NCBI GenBank assembly: GCA_934097015.1
Contig: CAKONF010000008.1
Coordinates: 1-40,636, forward strand
Length of the DNA stretch: 40,636 nt
Direction: 5' to 3'
DNA from: an uncultured Bacilli bacterium
GTDB lineage: Bacteria; Bacillota_I; Bacilli_A; RF39; UBA660
This document shows, piece by piece, positions 16,520 through 24,198 of the stretch; positions within the stretch are counted from its first letter, which is position 1; the number at the start of each line of letters is the position of its first letter. A program made the position numbers and the translations under genes. The notes beneath the pieces are model-generated. The model did no database searches. It saw only the letters and a list, made by a program, of their open reading frames with translations, and had not been told where the DNA came from.

Positions 16520-18511
16520 ATGAAAAGAAATAGTTTTATTAAACTTGGACTTTTATTAGTCTTTCTTTTCATAACTTTTTTTAATAAAAATGTGTTTGCT
16601 GCTAATTTTAGATATAGTGAATTTAATGATGCTAAATGGGAGCAGATGTTAAAAGAAAATAAGAATTATTGGACGAGTCAATGTCGTGAAGATGATGATG
16701 AGTGTGTAGATCAAGTTTTACAAACTAAAGAGAGATTTTATAAAAGATTATATTCTTTATTAGCTAGAGTTGAAAGTAATGTTGGTTATATTAATGATAA
16801 TTATATTATTGTGACTGTATTTTACGATTTAAATCCAGATTCTTTTAAGGATCCAGATGAGTATAATAATTATAATCCTTTTAATTTAGATGATGATGTT
16901 AATTCACCAACTAAAGATAAGTATATTGGAGAAATAAATGAAGAAGATATGCAAACTGCAAAAGAATACTTTAATGAAGAAAAAGATTCTTTGAAAAAAT
17001 TAGTTAATTCGTTTATTGGATATGAAGCTAAATGTTATGTTAAAGATGGTGAAGAGGAAAAAAATATAGATAATTATAAAGGTACTTTTTGGGATAGCAT
17101 TGGATCACCATTTATTAAAACAGAAAATGAAAAGAAATGTGATGAAAAAGCAAAAGCTGAAGGATATGATAATGGTATATTAAGAACTAGTAGGAAAAGA
17201 GAGATTAATCCAGATTATTTCTTTGAGTATTTAAAGACAAGTACTTATTTTGATGGAAAATATCATTTACGTTCTTATTTTCAGAGTGTTTTGGATAAGA
17301 GCGGATTTAATTCAATGCAAGAATTAGATAATGATAGTGAAGCTTATGAGAAATATAAGGATGACATTATACTTGCTAGAGAAAATATTATTACTGGTAT
17401 TAAAAGTGTAATTGAATCTTATGGAGAACATTTTAATAATTTAGCTTATGCAAATAATTCATCTTGTTCTTCTTCTTACTGGTGGCCTATTGGTTCAATT
17501 AAAACTACTGATTCAAATGGTGTTATGATGGCTACTGGTGATCCTGAATTTATTAATGTTAATAGTAATTTTGGATTAAGAACTCATCCTGTAACTGGTA
17601 AGGCTTCTAGCAAACACAATGGAATTGATATAGGTGGAAATAAAGGTGCTACTAATGTTATTTCATCTATGGATGGCGTTGTTTATTCTGTAGTTAATGG
17701 TTGTATTGAAGGAGATAAAACTTGTGGTGGTGGTTATGGGAATCACATCATTATAGAGCACTCAAATGGTAATTATACTTTGTATGCTCATTTATATGAG
17801 AATAGTATAACTGTAAATCAAGGTGATAAGATTCTTCAAGGACAGGTTATTGCAAAAGTAGGTCATACTGGTAGTTCAACTGGTCCTCATTTACATTTTG
17901 AAGTTAGAGTAGGTGGAGCTGATGGAAGTTCTGCACAAGATCCATTAACTTTTGTAAATACGAATGAACCTAGAAAATCTGTTGGAACTTGTGATAGTAT
18001 TGCAAGTGATGGAGCTTCATGGTTAGCAATTTTAGAGGGCGGTAAAAGAAGTGGTGATAATTACGTTGTTCAAAATGTTGGTGATGGAATGATGACTTTT
18101 GGACCTGGTATTACTGTTTCGAATAATAAAGATTTAATTAGTAAACATGGTATTGATCCTAGTACTTTAAGTTATGGAAGTCTAATTCCTGTTTCAGTAG
18201 GAAATCTAATTTTTGCTGATGTTTTACAAAAACATTCTGATGCTGTAAAAGCAATTTTATCAAAAAATGGTATTTCACTTAATGAGAATCAAATAACTGC
18301 ATTAGTTAGTTTAAAATATAATTGTGGTAATATTGATGGATTTATTAATAACTATAATACTTATGGATCCTCAGAACAACTATGTAGCAACTGGTGGAAT
18401 AAAAAGGCTTTACATGATGCTAATGGAAAATATTATGCTGGTTTAGCAAAGAGAAGGATTGCAGAATGTAATTTATTTGTCAATGGAGTTTATAATAATC
18501 CATATAGTTAG
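16520..18511 (+). CDS. Secreted bifunctional wall hydrolase: M23 endopeptidase + GH24 lysozyme-like (VirB1-like)
   Basis: 663 aa from ATG 16520 (AGGTGG 9 bases upstream; GTG 16508 is unlikely). N-terminal signal/anchor helix (LGLLLVFLFITFF), a helical domain (about 30-310), then an M23 LytM domain with H366-x3-D370 (HNGIDIGG), YAHLY, and GPHLHFE (H457, H459). Next comes a GH24 lysozyme-like domain with the catalytic Glu in LEGG (E506), TFGPGITV, LVSLKYNCGNI and the closing RRIAECNLFVNG. M23 cuts stem-peptide cross-links and GH24 cuts glycan strands, so one protein can open both parts of peptidoglycan. It takes the place of VirB1, making room for the machine in the wall. RBS and tight spacing place it in the virB4 operon. 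Confidence 0.85.
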   Translation: MKRNSFIKLGLLLVFLFITFFNKNVFAANFRYSEFNDAKWEQMLKENKNYWTSQCREDDDECVDQVLQTKERFYKRLYSLLARVESNVGYINDNYIIVTVFYDLNPDSFKDPDEYNNYNPFNLDDDVNSPTKDKYIGEINEEDMQTAKEYFNEEKDSLKKLVNSFIGYEAKCYVKDGEEEKNIDNYKGTFWDSIGSPFIKTENEKKCDEKAKAEGYDNGILRTSRKREINPDYFFEYLKTSTYFDGKYHLRSYFQSVLDKSGFNSMQELDNDSEAYEKYKDDIILARENIITGIKSVIESYGEHFNNLAYANNSSCSSSYWWPIGSIKTTDSNGVMMATGDPEFINVNSNFGLRTHPVTGKASSKHNGIDIGGNKGATNVISSMDGVVYSVVNGCIEGDKTCGGGYGNHIIIEHSNGNYTLYAHLYENSITVNQGDKILQGQVIAKVGHTGSSTGPHLHFEVRVGGADGSSAQDPLTFVNTNEPRKSVGTCDSIASDGASWLAILEGGKRSGDNYVVQNVGDGMMTFGPGITVSNNKDLISKHGIDPSTLSYGSLIPVSVGNLIFADVLQKHSDAVKAILSKNGISLNENQITALVSLKYNCGNIDGFINNYNTYGSSEQLCSNWWNKKALHDANGKYYAGLAKRRIAECNLFVNGVYNNPYS

Positions 18512-18522
18512 GAGTTCTAGTT

Positions 18523-19041
18523 ATGAATAAAAAAGATAATTATGTTTTATTAATTATAATTTGTATAATATTATTTTGTGTTTTAGGATTATTATATTTA
18601 GATAAACAGGATTCTAATAATATAGAAGAAAGTAAAACTAAATATAAATTGTTAAATGATTATTCTAGATTTTTTACTGTAAATAATTGTGTTAGTAAAT
18701 ATGTTAGTTTAATTGGTAAAAAAGAAACTCAATATGTTTTAGATATATTAGATGAAGATTATGTAAAAAATAATAAAATTACAAGTGATAATTTATATAA
18801 TTATGTTGGTGATTATAATGGAATTTATTCTTTTTCATCTTTAAAAATATATTATGAGGATAAAAATGATAATTATATTACTTATTATGTTTATGGTAAT
18901 CTTATTCAAGATAGTATAGATAGTGAAGATATAAATAAAGAAAAAAAATATTATGTCGTTAATTTTGATTTAAAGAATAATTTGTTTAATATAAGGCCTT
19001 ATGATGAAAATGGTTTTAAGGAGATAGAAAATAATGAATGA
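18523..19041 (+). CDS. Single-pass membrane protein, VirB8/NTF2-like (copy 1)
   Basis: 172 aa. One N-terminal transmembrane helix (VLLIIICIILFCVLGLLYL) then an extracytoplasmic domain of about 130 residues with alternating helix and strand: FTVNNCVSKYVSLI, YVLDILDEDYVKNN, FSSLKIYYEDKNDNYITYYVYG, KKYYVVNFDLKNNLFNIRPY. This is the layout of VirB8/TcpC proteins, which carry an NTF2-like fold outside the membrane and link the channel parts. No sequence motif proves it. RBS AGGAG; overlaps the next gene, which has the same architecture, by 8 bases. Confidence 0.5.
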   Translation: MNKKDNYVLLIIICIILFCVLGLLYLDKQDSNNIEESKTKYKLLNDYSRFFTVNNCVSKYVSLIGKKETQYVLDILDEDYVKNNKITSDNLYNYVGDYNGIYSFSSLKIYYEDKNDNYITYYVYGNLIQDSIDSEDINKEKKYYVVNFDLKNNLFNIRPYDENGFKEIENNE

Positions 19042-19528
19042 ATTAAAGAAGAATAAAAAGACAATATTTATTTGCTTTTGTTTAATAATATTTATTTTGA
19101 TATGTTATTTTGGATACTATTATTTGTTTAGTAATAAAGATAATAGTGTTGATGAAATAGAGATAAAAAAACATTATGATATTAATGAAATAAATTATAA
19201 GTATGTTTTAGAAAATGATGTAGTTAAAATATATTATAATGAGTTTAGAAATAATATGTTATTTGATAGAAATGAAGCTTATAATTTACTTAATGAAGAT
19301 TATAGAAATGAGAGATTTGGTAGTTTAGAAGAGTTTAATAATTATTTGGATGGTTTTGTTAGTGAAGCTTTATATTCAAATAGTGTTGATAAATATAGTG
19401 TTAATTATGTTAATGGAAAGAAAGTATTTAATATTATTGATGATAGTGGAAATCAATATATCATTAAAGAAAATAGTATAATGAATTATGAAGTATATTT
19501 AGATGAATATACAGTTATTATTAATTAG
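19034..19528 (+). CDS. Single-pass membrane protein, VirB8/NTF2-like (copy 2)
   Basis: 164 aa with RBS AAGGAG inside the previous gene. N-terminal helix (TIFICFCLIIFILICYFGYYYLF), then an exterior domain: VVKIYYNEFRNNMLFDRNEAYNLLNEDYRNERFGSLEEFNNYL followed by strands ending in VYLDEYTVI. The 'AYNLLNEDYR..RFGS...F..Y' segment is common in NTF2-like and VirB8-like domains. Probably pairs with the protein at 18523 as a hetero-oligomer, as in Gram-positive systems with two VirB8-like proteins. Function is inferred from position and layout. Confidence 0.5.
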   Translation: MNELKKNKKTIFICFCLIIFILICYFGYYYLFSNKDNSVDEIEIKKHYDINEINYKYVLENDVVKIYYNEFRNNMLFDRNEAYNLLNEDYRNERFGSLEEFNNYLDGFVSEALYSNSVDKYSVNYVNGKKVFNIIDDSGNQYIIKENSIMNYEVYLDEYTVIIN

Positions 19529-19542
19529 TTTGGTGGTGAATT

Positions 19543-20826
19543 ATGGAAAAGTATAAAGCAGCAAATAAAGAAAATGTTGATACTAATAAAGATACTAAAA
19601 AAGATATAACTGAAAAGGCAGTTAATAAAGTTGGTGAGGCTGCTTTAAACTATGTACCTGGTGGGAAAGCTATTAAAACTTTAAAAAATGTTCCTGGTTT
19701 AGGAAATGGAGTTAATAAAGTTTGGGATAATGCTGTAAAAAAAGTTTCAAATAATATTAATAATATTCCAACCATAAATAATTTAAATAATAATTCAGGA
19801 GTAAAAAATCAAAATAATAGTAAGATAAATAATAGTATTAATAAGGCTACTAATTTATTTGCTAAAAGTAGTGATAAATTAAAATCTAGTGGTATTCTTG
19901 ATGGTGATTTATTTAAAATGATACCTAAACCATTAAAAATAAAAATAATTATTTGTAGTTCTGTTATATTTTTGATAATGCTGATAGTTTTTGCTGTATT
20001 TGCACAGGATGATATATATAATTTGAATTTTACTAATGGTACTGAAAATAGTGGTGTTAGTAAATTAAGTTTAGAAGAGATTAAATCTAGAATTAAAGAA
20101 ATTAGTATTACAGATTTTGAAAATATTACTGATAATTATCCATATTATGTTATTAATAATATATCTGATGTTAATATAGATAATGATATTGAATTGATTA
20201 AAAGGGTTGTTTCAGAAAAGAATATAAGTACTTATTTTATTATTAAAACTGGAAATGAAGAAATTGATAGCAAATTAGAAGAAAATTTTAGTGGTAAACT
20301 TGTTAGTAATTCTGAAGAAGCTGCTAATGCTTTATATGAAAATCAAGGATCAGGTGGACTTCGATCTGGAAATCCTGAAAATGATTTAATAGTTGTTGCT
20401 AATTGGTTTATTAATAATGTTGATAGTTATGGGACTAGTTTTGTTAATAATCCATATCCTAATGGTAAATCTAGAAAGGATTGTTCTGGGTTTGCTGCTA
20501 CTTATATGTCATACGTTTCTGACTGTGATTTAGAAAATCCTGGAACTTTAGTTATGTTAAATATAGGTGGTTCATGGATTCAAAAAGCTCAAAGTTGTGG
20601 TTGGAAACCTTATAATAGTAGTGATTTATCAGCTTTACAACCTGGTGATGTTTTAGTTGGTACTACTCATACTGAAGTTTATGTTGATGAAAGCCATACA
20701 TTCGGATGGGGAGCTAAAAGGACTGAATATCCACTTAATAGAGTTGTTTCTAAACAAAATGATGGAACTTTTAAAGATAATATTACTTCTTATACAATGG
20801 TTTATAGATATGAAGGAAAAAGTTAG
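19543..20826 (+). CDS. Membrane-anchored NlpC/P60-type cysteine hydrolase with cytoplasmic N-terminal region
   Basis: 427 aa. Residues 1-130 are charged, Asn/Lys-rich and cytoplasmic, with an amphipathic segment (GGKAIKTLKNVPGLGNGVNK). One transmembrane helix (about 135-153) follows, then an exterior linker domain and a C-terminal NlpC/P60-like domain: DCSGF with catalytic C314, PGDVLVGTTH with H376. Such enzymes cleave peptidoglycan stem peptides. Anchoring keeps the enzyme next to the VirB8/VirD4 proteins and may limit its action to the site of the machine. With the M23+GH24 protein the locus carries three distinct wall-cutting activities. The last gene before a terminator-like hairpin. Confidence 0.8.
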   Translation: MEKYKAANKENVDTNKDTKKDITEKAVNKVGEAALNYVPGGKAIKTLKNVPGLGNGVNKVWDNAVKKVSNNINNIPTINNLNNNSGVKNQNNSKINNSINKATNLFAKSSDKLKSSGILDGDLFKMIPKPLKIKIIICSSVIFLIMLIVFAVFAQDDIYNLNFTNGTENSGVSKLSLEEIKSRIKEISITDFENITDNYPYYVINNISDVNIDNDIELIKRVVSEKNISTYFIIKTGNEEIDSKLEENFSGKLVSNSEEAANALYENQGSGGLRSGNPENDLIVVANWFINNVDSYGTSFVNNPYPNGKSRKDCSGFAATYMSYVSDCDLENPGTLVMLNIGGSWIQKAQSCGWKPYNSSDLSALQPGDVLVGTTHTEVYVDESHTFGWGAKRTEYPLNRVVSKQNDGTFKDNITSYTMVYRYEGKS

Positions 20827-20837
20827 ATAAATCAAAT

Positions 20838-20868
20838 AAATAGTATAGAAAAAATATACTATTTGTTT
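20838..20868 (+). terminator. Intrinsic terminator upstream of virD4
   Basis: AAATAGTATA (20838-20847), loop GAAAAAA, TATACTATTT (20855-20864), then GTTTT. TATAAT at 20869-20874 directly after it may be the -10 of a new promoter. Confidence 0.6.
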
Positions 20869-20897
20869 TATAATAGAATTATTGAAGGGATGAAGTT

Positions 20898-23159
20898 ATG
20901 AAATTTAATGTTAGTTCTAAAGATCTTACAATTTTTATAATATTTTGTATATTTTTGTTATTACTATGTAGTCTATCTGTTAGTAATGCACTAAGTTTAA
21001 TTAATGATGGAGAGTTTTTAGGATTAAATCCTTTTTTGGGATTTTCTTCTAAATATATTTTAGCTACTTTGTTATTATTTTTTATAGTTTTGATAGCTAT
21101 ATTTGCTAGTGTTTCTAGTTATATATTTGATAGAGAAAAAGGACATGGTATTGGTTTACATATTGGTGAAAAAGATGAAAAAGGTTATGCTAGATGGTCT
21201 AAGGAAAAGGAAATAAAAAATGCACCTAAAGTAGTAAAAGTTCCAATAGCTAATCCTGATAGTGAAGCTGCTGGTACAGTTTTAGTTAACGATGGTAAAG
21301 ACATGTGGGTAGATAATGGAGAAAACCATACTTTAGTAATAGGTGCTACTGGTAGTGGTAAAACTACGAGTGTTGTTGATCCATTAGTATATAGTCTTGC
21401 AAAAGCAAAAGAGAGTATGGTAATTACTGACCCTAAGGGTGAAATTTATAAAAATCATTCTAATTTATTAAGAGCTAGAGGATATGATATTATTGTTTTA
21501 AACTTTCGTGATCCTCAAAAAGGAAATTGTTGGAATCCATTAACTTTGCCTTATCAACTATATAAGGCTGGTAATACTGATAAAGCGACTGAATTAGTAG
21601 ATGATGTTGCACTTAATATTTTAAAAGATAAAAAAGCTCAAGATCCATTTTGGGAAAATAGTGCAGCGGATTATTTTTCAGGAGTAGCTTTGGGACTTTT
21701 TGAAGATGCTAAAGAAGATGAAATTAATTTAAATTCAATAAGTTATGTGACAACTGTTGGTGAAGAAAAATGTCCACCATCAAATTATATTAAAGAGTAT
21801 TTTAATATGAAAGGTGAGTCAAGTACACCATATGTTTTTGCTAGTAATACAATTAATTCTCCTACTGAAACAAAGGGAGGTATTTTATCAGTATTTAGAC
21901 AGAAAATTAGACTTTTTGCTTCGCGTGAACAGTTATCTGAGATGTTATCAAGAAGTGATTTTAATATGCGTGATATAGGTAAAAAACCAACTGCTGTATT
22001 TATGGTAATTCATGATGAAAAAACTACTTATCATGCACTTGCTACAATATTTATTAAACAATGTTATGAAACTTTAATAGACGTAGCACAAGAGTGTGGA
22101 GGTAAACTTCCTGTTAGAACTAACTTTATTTTGGATGAATTTGCTAATATGCCTCCATTAAAAGACGTTACGACAATGGTTACTGCTGCAAGAAGTCGTG
22201 CGATAAGATTTACATTTATAATTCAAAATTTTGCTCAATTAAATGATGTTTATGGAAAAGAAGACGCAGAAACTATACGGAGCAACTGTGGTAATTTAAT
22301 TTATTTATTAACAACAGAACTTGCTGCCCTTGAAGAAATAAGTAAGTTATGTGGTGAAAAGAAGAGTAAAGAAAAAGATAAAACTGCTTCTACACCTTTG
22401 GTTACAGTGAGTGATTTACAAAAAATGAAAATGAATGAAGCAATTATAATGCGTTCTAGATTAAATCCTTTTAAAACTAAATTAAAACCAAGTTATGAGA
22501 TAAATTGGGGAGATAAATATCCTAAAGCTGATTTTGAAAGTAGACCTATGGGTCAAATAGGAATATTTGATTTAAAAGATTTTGTTAATAAAAGAAGAAA
22601 AGATAAAGTTATGAATAATATGCCTAGTTCAAATCCTTTTGGTGGAAGTAGTCCTAATCCATTTGTAAATGATTTTAATCCATTTATGTCAGGTATGCAA
22701 ACTGGTAATTCTAATAACTCTCCTTTACCTAATCCTTTTCAAGAGGGTGGAGAAGTTGATGTAGATGAACTTCTTAAGAAAATTGATGCAAAAATTGCAG
22801 AGTTAGAAGAAGAAGAGAGATTGGAAAAAGAAAAGAATAATAAAGATACTACTAACATTAAAGATGTTGAAAAGAAAGATATGGATAAAGTTCTTGAAGA
22901 ATTTAAATTTGATTTAAATGATAGTTTAAATCAAGATAGTAAAAATCAAAATAATGATATGGAAGAAACTTTATTATTTGATGGAAATAATTCTAACAAT
23001 CCGAAAACATTTAATGATATTTTAATTGAAAATGCAAATGTTGATAAAGAAGAAAAGAAAGAAGTTCTTAGTAATACTATAAATAATAATACAAATATTA
23101 GTACTGATAAAGATATTACAGACGATCAATATTTTGATGATTTTTTCCAAGATGAATAA
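20898..23159 (+). CDS. VirD4/TraG-type coupling ATPase
   Basis: 753 aa. Two N-terminal transmembrane helices (about 9-31 and 52-75), then the TraG/VirD4 motor: Walker A GATGSGKTT (149-157), VITDPKGEIY, FREQLSEML-type segments and Walker B FILDEFANMPPL with D413-E414, then RAIRFTFIIQNFAQL. The last 190 residues are acidic, Asn/Pro-rich (SSNPFGGSSPNPF repeats) and probably bind substrates or partners. Coupling proteins select substrates and feed them to the channel. The motor is intact, so the machine is expected to export something, although no relaxase is nearby. RBS AAGGGATGAAG. Last gene of the rightward block. Confidence 0.9.
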   Translation: MKFNVSSKDLTIFIIFCIFLLLLCSLSVSNALSLINDGEFLGLNPFLGFSSKYILATLLLFFIVLIAIFASVSSYIFDREKGHGIGLHIGEKDEKGYARWSKEKEIKNAPKVVKVPIANPDSEAAGTVLVNDGKDMWVDNGENHTLVIGATGSGKTTSVVDPLVYSLAKAKESMVITDPKGEIYKNHSNLLRARGYDIIVLNFRDPQKGNCWNPLTLPYQLYKAGNTDKATELVDDVALNILKDKKAQDPFWENSAADYFSGVALGLFEDAKEDEINLNSISYVTTVGEEKCPPSNYIKEYFNMKGESSTPYVFASNTINSPTETKGGILSVFRQKIRLFASREQLSEMLSRSDFNMRDIGKKPTAVFMVIHDEKTTYHALATIFIKQCYETLIDVAQECGGKLPVRTNFILDEFANMPPLKDVTTMVTAARSRAIRFTFIIQNFAQLNDVYGKEDAETIRSNCGNLIYLLTTELAALEEISKLCGEKKSKEKDKTASTPLVTVSDLQKMKMNEAIIMRSRLNPFKTKLKPSYEINWGDKYPKADFESRPMGQIGIFDLKDFVNKRRKDKVMNNMPSSNPFGGSSPNPFVNDFNPFMSGMQTGNSNNSPLPNPFQEGGEVDVDELLKKIDAKIAELEEEERLEKEKNNKDTTNIKDVEKKDMDKVLEEFKFDLNDSLNQDSKNQNNDMEETLLFDGNNSNNPKTFNDILIENANVDKEEKKEVLSNTINNNTNISTDKDITDDQYFDDFFQDE

Positions 23160-23160
23160 T

Positions 23161-23203
23161 AAAAGAGACTAAAGTATTTCATCAAAGCCTTTAGTCTCTT
23201 TTT
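23161..23203. terminator. Bidirectional terminator between converging genes
   Basis: AAAAGAGACTAAAG (23161-23174) pairs with CTTTAGTCTCTTTTT (23190-23203). A-tract on one side and T-tract on the other let it stop both virD4 (+) and the glycosyltransferase (-), whose stop codon lies in the stem. Confidence 0.8.
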
Positions 23204-24098
23204 CTATGTAAATAGGTCTATTTTTTGTTTCTAAATAAGTTTTACCTAAATAACTACCCATTATGCCTATGAATAACATTTGTAGACCTCCAATAAATAA
23301 CATTACAACTATTAAAGATGCATAACCTGGAGTATCTTTACCTAATAATAGTGTTTTAAATATAATTATTAGTAGATATATAAATGAAAAACTAGAAATT
23401 ATTGTACCTAATATAGCAGATACTTGGAGTGGTTTTATAGAATAATTAGTTATTCCTGTAAATGCATATTTTATTTGTGATTTTGCATTAAATTTAGTTT
23501 TACCACTATATCTTTTTTCAACATTATAATACATATATTCTGTTTTAAATCCTATCCATGAAAATATACCTTTTGTAAATCTATTTTTTTCTGGTAGTGA
23601 TAATATTGCTTTTTTAACTATTTCATTAAACATTCTAAAATCACTTGCACCATCAACTAATTTTATGTCTGATAATCTATTGATTAATTTATAAAATATA
23701 TTTTTTGATATTCTATTAAATAAACTTTCTTTATCTCTATTTTTCATTACCATAGCAATTTGATCTACATCTTCATTTTTTTTGAGATAATTTAACATAC
23801 TTATAATATATTTTGGATTTTGTTGTAAGTCAGCATCTATTATACAAGTATATTTACCACTAGAATGTTTTATTCCAGCATATATTGCAGATTCCTTACC
23901 AAAGTTGTTGCTAAAAGATATATATTTTATTCTTTCATCATTTAAACTTTTTATTTTTTCTAATGTTTTATCCGTAGAACCATCATTAATATAAATTAAT
24001 TCATAATCAATATCTTTTAAAGTATTAATTAATCTTTTATTTAATTCTAATATATTACCTTCTTCGTTGTATGCTGGTATTATAACTGTTAATAACAT
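23169..24098 (-). CDS. GT2 glycosyltransferase, GtrB/polyprenyl-phosphate type
   Basis: 309 aa on the minus strand from ATG 24098, which has AGGAAG 8 bases upstream; a GTG at 24107 would have no spacing. GT-A domain with VIIPAYNEEGN, YINDGSTDKT, DADLQQNP and GASDFRMF, then KRYSGKTKF and two C-terminal transmembrane helices (about 227-252 and 260-285). This is the GtrB/DPM1-like family, which moves a sugar from a nucleotide to polyprenyl phosphate at the membrane; the product is used to decorate wall polymers or lipids. No partner flippase is beside it. The only leftward gene in the window. Confidence 0.85.
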   Translation of the reverse strand: MLLTVIIPAYNEEGNILELNKRLINTLKDIDYELIYINDGSTDKTLEKIKSLNDERIKYISFSNNFGKESAIYAGIKHSSGKYTCIIDADLQQNPKYIISMLNYLKKNEDVDQIAMVMKNRDKESLFNRISKNIFYKLINRLSDIKLVDGASDFRMFNEIVKKAILSLPEKNRFTKGIFSWIGFKTEYMYYNVEKRYSGKTKFNAKSQIKYAFTGITNYSIKPLQVSAILGTIISSFSFIYLLIIIFKTLLLGKDTPGYASLIVVMLFIGGLQMLFIGIMGSYLGKTYLETKNRPIYIEKETKGFDEIL

Positions 24099-24198
24099 TT
24101 TAATCACTTCCTAAATAAATTATAACATAATAACAAATTATTTACTTTTTTTTTCTAATATAATATGCTAAAATTATTATTGTAGAGGAAGTGCTAAT

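Noticed and set aside
1911..23159. The block as a classical integrative conjugative element
   Set aside because: No relaxase, integrase, excisionase, oriT-like repeats or flanking direct repeats were found, and housekeeping genes border it.
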